Below, in pieces: positions 1 through 7,562 of a DNA stretch of 13,831 nucleotides; within the stretch, counting starts at the first letter, position 1, and the number at the start of each line of letters is the position of its first letter. The DNA comes from Bacillota bacterium (GTDB taxonomy: Bacteria; Bacillota; UBA4882; UBA10575). Both the position numbers and the translations under genes were made by a program. The notes beneath the pieces were generated by a model, which was given only the letters and a program-made list of their open reading frames with translations, did no database searches and had not been told where the DNA came from. The stretch spans positions 1-13,831 of the forward strand of contig JAAZDX010000019.1 in assembly GCA_012512605.1 (NCBI GenBank), in the 5' to 3' direction.

Positions 1-681
1 GACTTCTTCGCTGTTGGCCAGTGTTTTCGCATCACCCTGCAAGACCACCCGGCCAGTCTCCAAGACATAAGCGCGGTCGGCAATGGAGAGGGCCATTTGG
101 GCATTTTGTTCCACTAATAAGATGGTGGTCCCGGCGGCGCTAATCTCTTTAATGATGTCAAAAATCTCCCCCACCAACAACGGGGCCAAGCCCATCGAGG
201 GCTCATCCATCAGGACAAGTTTCGGACGGGACATCAAAGTCCGCCCGATCGCCAACATCTGTTGTTCGCCGCCGCTTAAGGTTCCAGCCATTTGATTGAG
301 GCGTTCCTTTAGGCGCGGAAAGCGCGTGAAGACCTGCTCATAATCGGCCTTGACTTCTTTGGGGTCTTTCCGGGTATAAGCACCCATCTCTAAATTCTCT
401 TTTACGGTAAGATTGGCAAAAATCCTTCTTCCTTCCGGTACTTGTGCCAGTCCCATTTGGACAATTTTGTGGGGAGCCAGTGTTGTCAGTTCCTGATCGA
501 AAAACCGCACGCTCCCCGAACGCGCCGGAACCAGCCTGGAGATGGCATGGAGAACGGTAGTCTTCCCCGCGCCGTTCGCTCCGATTAAGGTAACGATCTC
601 GCCTTTATTCACTTCGAAGCTGACTTCATGCAGCGCACGGATATTACCATAATAAACATCTAGCTTTTCCACCTTAAGCAT
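1..681 (-). CDS. livF: LivF-type branched-chain amino acid ABC transporter ATPase (3' end truncated by window edge)
   Basis: This is the second cytoplasmic ATPase of the high-affinity Leu/Ile/Val uptake system; it powers the LivH/LivM permease together with LivG. The reading frame was translated by hand from ATG at 681 and is open to base 1, giving 227 residues. The family is about 235 residues long, so only the last few codons are missing. Visible motifs are Walker A GANGAGKT (about 34-41), the LivF-typical Q-loop region AQVPEGRRIF (about 79-88), the ABC signature LSGGEQQ (about 135) and Walker B LVLMDEP (about 155). The start overlaps the end of livG by 8 nt, and GGAG about 10 nt upstream serves as ribosome binding site, so the two ATPases are probably translationally coupled. 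Family assignment is firm; exact substrate preference within the branched-chain/amide/urea group is inferred. Confidence 0.96.
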   Translation of the reverse strand, partial: MLKVEKLDVYYGNIRALHEVSFEVNKGEIVTLIGANGAGKTTVLHAISRLVPARSGSVRFFDQELTTLAPHKIVQMGLAQVPEGRRIFANLTVKENLEMGAYTRKDPKEVKADYEQVFTRFPRLKERLNQMAGTLSGGEQQMLAIGRTLMSRPKLVLMDEPSMGLAPLLVGEIFDIIKEISAAGTTILLVEQNAQMALSIADRAYVLETGRVVLQGDAKTLANSEEV

Positions 682-1465
682 CGTTCTCCAACTCCTTCCC
701 CAGGTAGGCCTTGACCACCAGCGGATTATTGGCCACCTCGGCCGGCGACCCACAGGCGATCATCCGTCCATAATCCAGGACCACAATTCGTTGGCAGATC
801 CCCATGACCAGTTTCATATCATGCTCAATCAGGACAATGGTGAGGGCAAAGCGTTCCCGAATATATTTGATTAAATCCATTAGCTCCAGTGTTTCCTGGG
901 GGTTCATTCCGGCGGCAGGCTCATCCAAAAGAAGAATGTGGGGTTTGGTCGCCAGCGCCCGGACAATTTCCAGTTTCCGCTGTTCACCGTAGGGGAGGTT
1001 CTTCGCCAGCTCACCGCGTTTGTGATCAATGTCAAAGATCTTGAGGAGTTCCATACATTCTTCTTCGATCCGCTTTTCTTCCCGGTAATAACCGGGTAAC
1101 CGGAAAATTCCCTCAACGCTTTTGTATTTCGCATTCAGATGATTACCAATTCGCACGTTATCCAGCACCGTCAGGTTTTTAAAAAGTCGAATATTCTGGA
1201 AGGTCCGCGCCATCCCCAAGGCAGTAATCTGATAGGGATGGAACTGGCCGATGTCTTGAATCTGGCCAGAGCGGTCCTGAACCATAATCCGGCCGGCACT
1301 TGGTTTATAGACTCCGGTCAGCATGTTAAAAACCGTAGTCTTTCCGGCCCCGTTTGGGCCGATCAAACCAACCAGTTCACCTTTTTTTACGTCTAAATTT
1401 AAATTAGCGACGGCCATGAGACCACCAAACTGAATCGAAAGATTCTCGGTCTTTAAGACGGTCAT
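674..1465 (-). CDS. livG: LivG-type branched-chain amino acid ABC transporter ATPase
   Basis: Complete 263-residue ABC ATPase, the normal length for LivG. It shows Walker A GPNGAGKT (36-43), the family's divergent signature LPYGEQRKLEIVRAL (157-171, YGEQR in place of SGGQ, which is typical of LivG), Walker B LLLDEPAAGMNP (178-189) and the switch histidine in LIEHDM. The long insert between residues 105 and 155 is also usual for LivG. The ATG start overlaps the livM stop codon as ATGA, and the gene overlaps livF downstream, so livM-livG-livF should be translated as a coupled block. It acts at the cytoplasmic face with LivF, LivH and LivM. Confidence 0.97.
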   Translation of the reverse strand: MTVLKTENLSIQFGGLMAVANLNLDVKKGELVGLIGPNGAGKTTVFNMLTGVYKPSAGRIMVQDRSGQIQDIGQFHPYQITALGMARTFQNIRLFKNLTVLDNVRIGNHLNAKYKSVEGIFRLPGYYREEKRIEEECMELLKIFDIDHKRGELAKNLPYGEQRKLEIVRALATKPHILLLDEPAAGMNPQETLELMDLIKYIRERFALTIVLIEHDMKLVMGICQRIVVLDYGRMIACGSPAEVANNPLVVKAYLGKELENDA

Positions 1466-2481
1466 TGAACTTCACCCGCCTTATCTGATGATTGTTCCCC
1501 GTCCAACTGCTTCTCCTCAAGCTTGCTAACCAAACGGGCCAACGAAAACTCTTTATTCCCAAATAAACCCATAATCCCGGAAGGTTGGAAAATCATCACG
1601 ATAATCAAGATTATGGGGTAGATTACCAGGCGATAATCTTTGAGAAAACGTAAGATCTCCTGTAAATAAGTGAGGCCGATCCCGGCCAAGACCGTCCCCG
1701 TCAGGTTCCCCATCCCGCCCAACACAACAATGATCAGGAACTCAACGGACTTTTGGAAGTTAAACATATTTGGGCTCAAGTAGCCAAAGAAGGGTGCATA
1801 AAGGGCACCGCCCAAACCGCCGATGAAGGCGGAAAGGGTAAAAGCAAATATTTTATAGTAAAAAACATTGATCCCCATGGCGTTGGCGGCAATTTCGTCC
1901 TCACGGATGGAAATTATCGCCGCCCCGTGGGAAGAGTTGAGGAGGTTATTGAGCAGAACGACGACAAGGGTCATCGTGAGATAGACCAAAGCAAAGGAAA
2001 GGACCGGCCGCCAAAACAAGTCCGTCGTGAAAGTAGGAATCCCCTTTAACCCGGCTGGTCCACCCGTTAGATCGGGAAGGTTAATCATCAGCACCCGGAT
2101 GATCTCACCAAAACCCAAAGTAACAATCGCTAGATAATCGCCGCGTAAACGTAAAGTCGGCAAGCCAATCAAAAAGCCAAACAAGGCCGACATCAAAGCC
2201 CCGCCGAGCACGGCCACTGAAATCGGCAGGTTTATCTTCATCATCAGGGCCGCTGTTGTGTAAGCACCGACCGCCATGAAGCCGGCATGGCCCAAGGCGA
2301 GTTGGCCGGTGAAACCAGAGATCAAATTTAAACCTAAAGCAATGATCACATTGATCCCGGCGATGGTCAGAACCTGGCTGGTGTACTCATCAATCACCCG
2401 GAGCATCACCAAGACATTGAGAATGACCAAAACCAAGGCTACCATCAGCACAGAAACTATAGTGTTCATCTTCTTACTCAT
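1462..2481 (-). CDS. livM: LivM-type branched-chain amino acid ABC transporter permease
   Basis: Integral membrane permease of about 340 residues with eight or more hydrophobic segments. It carries conserved LivM stretches such as GLNLISGFTGQLALGHAGFM (about 53-72), LRLRGDYLAIVTLGFGEIIR and the cytoplasmic coupling loop near GINVFYYKIFAFTLSAFIGG. Two starts are possible: GTG at 2490, directly after the livH stop, and ATG at 2481. I chose ATG because AGGTGA lies 5 nt before it; the GTG would use GGGGGAG 9 nt upstream. Either choice changes only three residues. The gene follows livH without a gap and overlaps livG by 4 nt. It pairs with LivH as the transmembrane channel. Confidence 0.95.
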   Translation of the reverse strand: MSKKMNTIVSVLMVALVLVILNVLVMLRVIDEYTSQVLTIAGINVIIALGLNLISGFTGQLALGHAGFMAVGAYTTAALMMKINLPISVAVLGGALMSALFGFLIGLPTLRLRGDYLAIVTLGFGEIIRVLMINLPDLTGGPAGLKGIPTFTTDLFWRPVLSFALVYLTMTLVVVLLNNLLNSSHGAAIISIREDEIAANAMGINVFYYKIFAFTLSAFIGGLGGALYAPFFGYLSPNMFNFQKSVEFLIIVVLGGMGNLTGTVLAGIGLTYLQEILRFLKDYRLVIYPIILIIVMIFQPSGIMGLFGNKEFSLARLVSKLEEKQLDGEQSSDKAGEVQ

Positions 2482-2490
2482 CAAGTTCAC

Positions 2491-3390
2491 CTACACTTTC
2501 TCCCCCATTGGTTTGCCCAGGAGACCCGATGGTTTAACCACCAAGATAAGGATTAATAAACCGAAAGCAATGGCATCCGCGAGTTGGGAGGAGAGAAATC
2601 CTTTCGTCAAGGTCTCCGCCACACCAAGAATAAACCCACCAAGCACCGCCCCGGGGATACTACCGATTCCGCCAAACACGGCGGCAATAAAAGCCTTCAA
2701 TCCGGGCATGATCCCCATATAAGGCTCGATTTGCGGATAGGCACTGGCAAACAAAATCCCCGCCGCTGCGCCCAGGGACGAACCTAAGACGAAAGTAAAA
2801 GAGATGATCCGGTCCACATTGATCCCCATCAGGGCCGCAGCACCCTTATCAAAGGAGACCGCTTGCATCGCTTTGCCGACTTTCGTAAAGTTGATAATGT
2901 AGTTAAGAAGCAGCATTAAACCGATGGCGACAACAAAGACCAGAATCTGAACCTGACTGATGTTAATGCCATATATTTTATAATTCACCACTGGTAATGT
3001 AGGAAAAACACGGGGGTTAGGTCCAATGAAGGGGAGGACCCGGGCACCGTTCTCCAAGAGGAAAGAGACCCCGATTGCAGTGATCAAAGCATTAATCCGT
3101 GGTTGGTTGCGTAATGGTTTATAGCAAACCTTCTCGATCAGCACCCCCATGGTCAGGCAGAACAACATCGCTGGTAAAAAGGATAACATCAAGGTTGCCG
3201 GGGTAATTCCCCATTGTTTCAGTACAAAATAACTGACAAAGGCACCGACCATAAGAATGTCACCATGGGCAAAGTTGATCAGTTTCACAATCCCATACAC
3301 CATGGTGTACCCTAGCGCCAATAAAGCATAGATACTCCCGAGGGATAATCCGTTCAGCGTCTGTTGGCAAAACTGTTGGAGAAAATCCAT
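2491..3390 (-). CDS. livH: LivH-type branched-chain amino acid ABC transporter permease
   Basis: Complete 299-residue membrane permease beginning with the typical LivH N-terminus (QQTLNGLSLGSIYALLALGY) followed by the KLINFAHGDILMVGAF motif that marks the family. Six to eight hydrophobic helices follow, and the coupling-loop region around KVGKAMQAVSFDKGAAALMG is present. The ATG is preceded by a very strong ribosome binding site (AAGGAGGTGGGG, ending 5 nt before ATG). This fits a need to start translation afresh after the 205-nt gap and hairpin separating it from livJ. It forms the heteromeric channel with LivM. Confidence 0.96.
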   Translation of the reverse strand: MDFLQQFCQQTLNGLSLGSIYALLALGYTMVYGIVKLINFAHGDILMVGAFVSYFVLKQWGITPATLMLSFLPAMLFCLTMGVLIEKVCYKPLRNQPRINALITAIGVSFLLENGARVLPFIGPNPRVFPTLPVVNYKIYGINISQVQILVFVVAIGLMLLLNYIINFTKVGKAMQAVSFDKGAAALMGINVDRIISFTFVLGSSLGAAAGILFASAYPQIEPYMGIMPGLKAFIAAVFGGIGSIPGAVLGGFILGVAETLTKGFLSSQLADAIAFGLLILILVVKPSGLLGKPMGEKV

Positions 3391-3537
3391 CCAAACCCCA
3401 CCTCCTTAAGTTGGTAAGTTGCTTTTAATGCTCGCTCTATCCGAACTTAGCCGCGCAAGTCAACCTTTGGCCGGTAAGCCGGTAATTGTCACGGCTTGGA
3501 TCATTGCAAGTGGAGATTGATGCTTCGTTTTTGAATA

Positions 3538-3570
3538 AAGTAATGGGAGAAAAATCTTCTCCCATTACTT
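3538..3570 (-). terminator. Strong hairpin between livJ and livH (attenuator or mRNA-stabilising stem)
   Basis: A perfect 14-bp inverted repeat (arms 3538-3551 and 3557-3570, loop of 5) starts 25 nt after the livJ stop. On the minus strand it is followed by TATTC rather than a long U-run, so it is probably a leaky terminator or a 3'-end stabiliser rather than a full stop. Such stems after binding-protein genes are a known way of giving more binding protein than permease. The perfect stem is seen directly; its role is inferred. Confidence 0.6.
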
Positions 3571-3595
3571 CATATCATTCATTTTATCACCAAAA

Positions 3596-4744
3596 TTATT
3601 CTGGATCAACCATGCCCACGTATTCGGTGGCTAGTTTACCGTCCTCGCCCTGAACCACCTTCAAAATGGTCGTCGATTTGACCGGATTATGGTTCGCATC
3701 GAAGGTAATATGGCCGGTAACGTATTTTTTGTTGGTCGCCATCAGCGCCTCTTTCAAGACTTGTGGGTCGTCGGTTCCGGCCCGTTCGATCGCTTCCAAT
3801 ACAATATAGGCCGCGTCATAACCCAGCGCCGCAAGGGCATTCGGGGTGATGCCAAAACGTTCGCGGTACTTACGGACGAACACCTGCACATCATCGTCCT
3901 CGGCATCGGGGCTATAGTGGTTACAGAAGTAGTTGCCAACCGCTTCCTCTCCGGCTTGACCCACCACTTCATCCCATCCATCGGGACCAAGCATGATCGC
4001 ATCCAAACCCTGGTTGCGTACTTGGTTCATAATCAGGGAAACCGTATTGTAATAGTCGGGGAGGAACAGCACATCCGGGTCGGCCGCCTTAATCTTGGTA
4101 ATCTGGGCATTAAAGTCCTTATCCCCGCCCGCGTATGATTCGGAGGCCACCACGGTACCACCGAAGGCTTCAAAGGTTTCTTCAAAGCTCTTCGTCAAGC
4201 CGGTGGAATAGTCATTGTTCATGTCATAAAGAACCGCCGCTTTGGTAGCATTTAAAGATTCCACCGCAAACTGGGCCATGACTTCGCCCTGGAAGGAGTC
4301 TTTAAAACAAGAACGGAAAATCAGATCACCGGCATCGGTTACCATATCATTGGTGGAAGTCGGTGTGAAGAGTAAGATGCCACGGCGTTGCGCTTCCTGG
4401 GTGATGGCTAGCGTACAGTCGCTAGTTAAAGCACCAAGCACAACCTTTACCTTATCTTTCGTTACCAACTTAACCAGTGCGTTCATGGTTTTTTCCGGGT
4501 TCTTCTCGTCATCTTCCACGAGAAGTTCGACTTGCTTCCCAAGAACTCCGCCCCGCGCGTTAAACTCATCAACCGCCATCTGGATGGCAGCCCGGCATTG
4601 GCTGCCAAAATGGGAAACCGGACCGCTCGTCGACATGATGGTAGCAATTTTCAGCGTGTCACTGCCGCCCCGGCCGGTCACAAGAAATATAATGACAGCC
4701 AAGACCACAACAAGTGCTCCTAAGGCAATTATTTTCTTCTTCAT
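3596..4744 (-). CDS. livJ: LivJ-type branched-chain amino acid ABC transporter substrate-binding protein without a lipobox
   Basis: Extracytoplasmic ligand-binding protein (382 residues, Peripla_BP_6 / type I periplasmic fold). The mature part begins near residue 31 (LKIATIMSTSGPVSHFGSQ) and shows the family features FNARGGVLGKQVELLVEDDE, PTSTNDMVT and LGYDAAYIVLEAIERAG. The N-terminus is a basic MKKK followed by a hydrophobic helix (about 5-23) ending in TGRGGSD. No cysteine is present there, so the usual Gram-positive lipobox is missing, and no clear signal peptidase I site is seen; an uncleaved membrane anchor is the simplest reading. AAAGGAGGT lies 7 nt before ATG. The gene is first in the liv operon and has its own promoter. 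Ligand could be Leu/Ile/Val or another aliphatic amino acid or amide. Confidence 0.93.
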   Translation of the reverse strand: MKKKIIALGALVVVLAVIIFLVTGRGGSDTLKIATIMSTSGPVSHFGSQCRAAIQMAVDEFNARGGVLGKQVELLVEDDEKNPEKTMNALVKLVTKDKVKVVLGALTSDCTLAITQEAQRRGILLFTPTSTNDMVTDAGDLIFRSCFKDSFQGEVMAQFAVESLNATKAAVLYDMNNDYSTGLTKSFEETFEAFGGTVVASESYAGGDKDFNAQITKIKAADPDVLFLPDYYNTVSLIMNQVRNQGLDAIMLGPDGWDEVVGQAGEEAVGNYFCNHYSPDAEDDDVQVFVRKYRERFGITPNALAALGYDAAYIVLEAIERAGTDDPQVLKEALMATNKKYVTGHITFDANHNPVKSTTILKVVQGEDGKLATEYVGMVDPE

Positions 4745-4785
4745 TACCAGTACCTCCTTTTATGTTTGCAGAATTATAAATATAC

Positions 4786-4826
4786 AGACGAGACAACTCC
4801 TGCCTTGAGCAGCAACGATCTCGTCT
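4786..4826 (-). promoter_or_regulatory. Hairpin in the livJ 5' untranslated leader
   Basis: An 8-bp perfect inverted repeat (AGACGAGA, 4819-4826, and TCTCGTCT, 4786-4793, read on the minus strand) encloses 25 nt, which can form a small inner CTGC/GCAG stem. It lies between the predicted transcription start (about 4840) and the livJ ribosome binding site. No U-run follows, so it is not an obvious terminator. It may stabilise the 5' end of the mRNA or be a regulatory element; no known riboswitch or T-box motif was recognised. Confidence 0.4.
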
Positions 4827-4846
4827 TCGGGAAGTATATTATGAAA

Positions 4847-4875
4847 AATATATCAGAACCGCATCAAAATGTCAA
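4847..4875 (-). promoter_or_regulatory. Sigma-A-type promoter of the liv operon
   Basis: On the minus strand TTGACA (4870-4875) and TATATT (4847-4852) are separated by exactly 17 bp, close to the vegetative consensus. The predicted start is near 4840, giving a leader of about 95 nt before livJ. A CodY-like 15-mer (4835-4849) overlaps the -10 box, and a dyad GCGAT-N7-ATCGC (4884-4900) ends 8 bp upstream of the -35 box; both could be operators. The promoter match is strong; the operators are tentative. Confidence 0.7.
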
Positions 4876-4955
4876 TCTTATTTGCGATCATTATCATCGC
4901 GGATTCTTAACCTGTTTTGGCCTAATTAATTATTTATACAACACTGTTTGCAAGT

Positions 4956-6821
4956 TTATTCTTGTTCAATGTCCTCCTTATCCTCTTTTGTATCCGTATC
5001 CCTTATGTACGCGTAGTCATCATTGACCTCATGTCCCTCGGGGTCATCCAATTCCGCCAAGATCGGCATTGCCACCAGATCCGTGCTCTCCGGATCGCCG
5101 CTGCCGACTGGGTCCGTTGGCACGGCGTGGTTGTCGCCCTTTTCGAAAGCTCCGCCGGATGCATCTGGCAAGCTCATAGTCGTTGCTGCTTCCCCGCCCC
5201 CGTCCGGGACAGGTGCCTGCCCATACGCCGCGGCCCCAGCCCACTCTTCTTCGCTCTTTTCCCAGACACCACCGCCGGCTTCAACGGGACATTCACGGAA
5301 GCCTTCGGGTTTTGCAGGGTCTTCTATTTCATCTGTTTCAGCCGTTTCATCAATTTCATCTGTTTCTTCTGGTTCAGTTGGTTCTTCCGGTTCTTCTCCT
5401 TCCTCCGTCAAGCCCAGGACCGCCGGAGGGAGCGCTTCGCTTTCGATCCGTTCCGCATCTTCCGCTTCTCCCGCCAGGCCGCCCTCACCCGTTTCGTCCG
5501 GCCAAGCCGTGGCTTCTTCCGCTTCCAAATCCAATCTCAGGCCGGCTGGAAGCAGCCCTTCTCCCTCCACTGGTGGGAGCACCCCTTCCCCACCGGACAC
5601 ATCAGTCGTCGCGTCGAGTTCATCGTTCTTTCGCGTTACATATTTGTCGACATTATAGCGACAACTGGGGTTCCAAAAAAGCCACTCCCGCACTCCCGCA
5701 TCATAAACCGCCTGAATCTGCGCCTGGATCTGGGCCGGCCCATAGGCGTTCCCCAAAGAAAAGTCTTGGAGCCAAGGGCGAAGTTTAACCGGGTAGTTTT
5801 CCATCCTTTGCTGGGCGTCTTGCATACTGCGCAAAACGGTTTCGTACGGACTAAGATCCGGATCGGCCAAACCGTAACAACCCTTCGCATAGTGGGAAGG
5901 ATAGACCATGGGGGAGATTACGGGAACTGCTTCGGCAATCTTTTCCAGCTTTTGTCCGATGAAAAGATCATCCGCCGCCGAACAGGCTAGACCAAAGACA
6001 TCAGCCGAAACTACCGCGCCTAAAGGTTCCAGTTCCTCCCGGGCATACAAGAGAAAATCGCGAATCACATCCTCTTTACTAGTACCGTCGGCGTAGGGGT
6101 AAACGCAGTTCCGAAGGTCGCCGTCACTAGCAAACCGAACATAGTCAAATTGTATCTCGGGAAAACCCATTTTAACAGCTTCTTTGGCAATTTGGATATT
6201 ATATTCCCATACTTCCCGCGCGTGGGGATCAACCCAGGCCATGCCCTTATAATCACGCCAAATCTCCCCGTCTAACTGCTTAAGGGCTAAGTCCGGACGT
6301 TTTTCGGCTAAATAAGGATCCTTAAAGACCACCACCCGGGCGATTGGGTAAACCTTTTTCTGCTGTAAGGTTTTGAGCATATTTTGCACGTTGGGGATCT
6401 TGTTTTCCCAGGCATCCAGGGCATTAACCATGGGGACGGCCGAACGGTAACTCAGTTTTCCGGTGTCATCTTTAATATCGATCACTAAAGAATTAACCGG
6501 AGTCACCTCGATAAAGCGCAACAGATTCTTGAATAAGGACGGTGTCCCGGCCACCCACCCGGTGACATAGACCCCTTTCACCTCCTCCGGGATGGGAGTC
6601 GGCGTCACCGGCGCATAGAGCGGCTCCGGTTCAAGGGGGATTGTTGCCCGCGGGGGAATGGCCGGCGGCGCAACAACCGCCGTACTGGTCATTAGTTTCG
6701 GGAATAACCGTTCGTAGTTTAGTAAAACACCAGTTGGTTTCGTCTCCGTCGAAGAAAAGATACGGACCGATAACACGAAAAGAATAAAAAGAAAACTAAC
6801 AATCCTAGTCTTTTTCCACAT
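4956..6821 (-). CDS. DUF4015-family (putative glycosyl hydrolase fold) exported protein with long acidic C-terminal tail
   Basis: The 621-residue product begins with an N-terminal signal or signal anchor (KKTRIVSFLFILFVLSVRIF) and a Pro-rich linker (about 50-80). A domain at about 82-395 resembles the DUF4015 putative glycoside hydrolase family: VKGVYVTGWVAGT, SLVIDIKDDTGKLSY, MAWVDPHAREVW, EIQFDYVRF, SADVFG, ISPMVYPSHY and WLFWNPS. The acidic residues at strand ends (DIKDD, QFDYVRF) suit a TIM-barrel hydrolase, but no substrate is established for the family. From about 396 to the end is a low-complexity Glu/Asp/Pro/Gly tail with a TDEIDETAETDEIED repeat, unusual for this family, which normally ends soon after the barrel. 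ATG at 6821 follows GGAGG by 9 nt; a TTG one codon earlier is possible. In the 111-nt gap upstream, a 6-bp stem (6876-6895) without a U-run is the only structure seen. Confidence 0.85.
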   Translation of the reverse strand: MWKKTRIVSFLFILFVLSVRIFSSTETKPTGVLLNYERLFPKLMTSTAVVAPPAIPPRATIPLEPEPLYAPVTPTPIPEEVKGVYVTGWVAGTPSLFKNLLRFIEVTPVNSLVIDIKDDTGKLSYRSAVPMVNALDAWENKIPNVQNMLKTLQQKKVYPIARVVVFKDPYLAEKRPDLALKQLDGEIWRDYKGMAWVDPHAREVWEYNIQIAKEAVKMGFPEIQFDYVRFASDGDLRNCVYPYADGTSKEDVIRDFLLYAREELEPLGAVVSADVFGLACSAADDLFIGQKLEKIAEAVPVISPMVYPSHYAKGCYGLADPDLSPYETVLRSMQDAQQRMENYPVKLRPWLQDFSLGNAYGPAQIQAQIQAVYDAGVREWLFWNPSCRYNVDKYVTRKNDELDATTDVSGGEGVLPPVEGEGLLPAGLRLDLEAEEATAWPDETGEGGLAGEAEDAERIESEALPPAVLGLTEEGEEPEEPTEPEETDEIDETAETDEIEDPAKPEGFRECPVEAGGGVWEKSEEEWAGAAAYGQAPVPDGGGEAATTMSLPDASGGAFEKGDNHAVPTDPVGSGDPESTDLVAMPILAELDDPEGHEVNDDYAYIRDTDTKEDKEDIEQE

Positions 6822-6932
6822 CAAATATTGCCTCCACGATAAGTCCAGATATAGTTACTATTCGACTAGGACTGGGCGGCTCCTTCAGCAGCCGCTTAAA
6901 ATAGGCACTGGAAATAACCGGTTTTAAATGGC

Positions 6933-7562
6933 CTAAAAGCGGTCGCTTTCTTCCGGATCATTGATAAACTCCAGGACTTGAAGGATCCCGTCTTCCATCC
7001 GGTTAATCCGGATCTTAACCCCGTTACAAGTGTAGACATCCCCTTCCCGCAACTCCCGGTCCTCCTGTCCGGCAATCTGCGCGACCATCCCACCAAGGGT
7101 CTGCGCCTGGCGGGGTAAAGCTTTCTTAATAAGCTTTTCCGCCTGGGTTACCGGCATCGCCGCGCTGACCACCATCCGACCCTCATTACTGAACTCGGCA
7201 ACAAAAAGATATTTTCGGATCAAGAACAAACCGGCAATTGCAATAACCCCAATTAAAAATCCTAATGTATCTTGTTCGCTGACGATCAGCTTGCGGGCAA
7301 GGGCGATCAACAATACTTCAATGGTGCTGCCAACGGTGTCCCGGACAATCATCTTGATTAATTCTAAGGCAATAATCAATGCCATCGTCGAGCCAAGAAA
7401 CTTCTGGAAATAATCGGTACTGCCCATGTTTTGCGTCAGGCCGTATAGGTTTCCCACCAGCCCGACGGCGGCAATCACGATACTGACTAAGAGGAGAAAG
7501 GAAAGAAAGATCTCCATATGCCCCGACCAGCGCAGTAGATAGTTCCGGAATCGGTATTTCAA
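6933..7562 (-). CDS. Membrane protein: PsiE-like transmembrane part plus CorC/HlyC transporter-associated-like domain
   Basis: The 209-residue protein has about four hydrophobic segments (roughly 17-41, 54-75, 79-95, 100-122). The pattern ALIIALELIKMIVRDTVGST, followed by a short helix and LIRKYLF, resembles the phosphate-starvation-inducible PsiE family. Residues about 125-200 form a soluble tail (AQTLGGMVAQIAG, LREGDVYTCNGVKIRINR, ILQVLEF). This tail looks like the CorC_HlyC transporter-associated domain usually attached to CBS-domain proteins and cation transporters. Both assignments come from recognising patterns, not from a search, and the function is unknown. The start is TTG, preceded by AAAGGGG at 8 nt; the next in-frame ATG is residue 16. 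It may be co-transcribed with the DUF4015 gene 111 nt downstream. Confidence 0.75.
   Translation of the reverse strand: MKYRFRNYLLRWSGHMEIFLSFLLLVSIVIAAVGLVGNLYGLTQNMGSTDYFQKFLGSTMALIIALELIKMIVRDTVGSTIEVLLIALARKLIVSEQDTLGFLIGVIAIAGLFLIRKYLFVAEFSNEGRMVVSAAMPVTQAEKLIKKALPRQAQTLGGMVAQIAGQEDRELREGDVYTCNGVKIRINRMEDGILQVLEFINDPEESDRF

Noticed and set aside
2276..2722. 148-codon plus-strand frame across the livM/livH junction
   Set aside because: It is antisense to two well-supported permease genes, with no family features of its own.
4884..4900. Fur box (contains GATAATGAT)
   Set aside because: Only one half of the 19-bp Fur consensus is matched and the gene downstream has no iron link.
5402..5430. 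Small palindromic segment inside the acidic tail resembling a mobile palindromic repeat
   Set aside because: The stem is only 6 bp, the resemblance to known dispersed repeats is loose, and no second copy exists in the window.
4962..5990. Long plus-strand open frame of 342 codons, with further open frames in the other plus-strand phases
   Set aside because: It is antisense to the DUF4015 gene. The biased acidic tail (GAA/GAG/GAT codons) leaves few stops on the opposite strand in several frames. The product is low-complexity, and the minus-strand gene has family motifs and a ribosome binding site.
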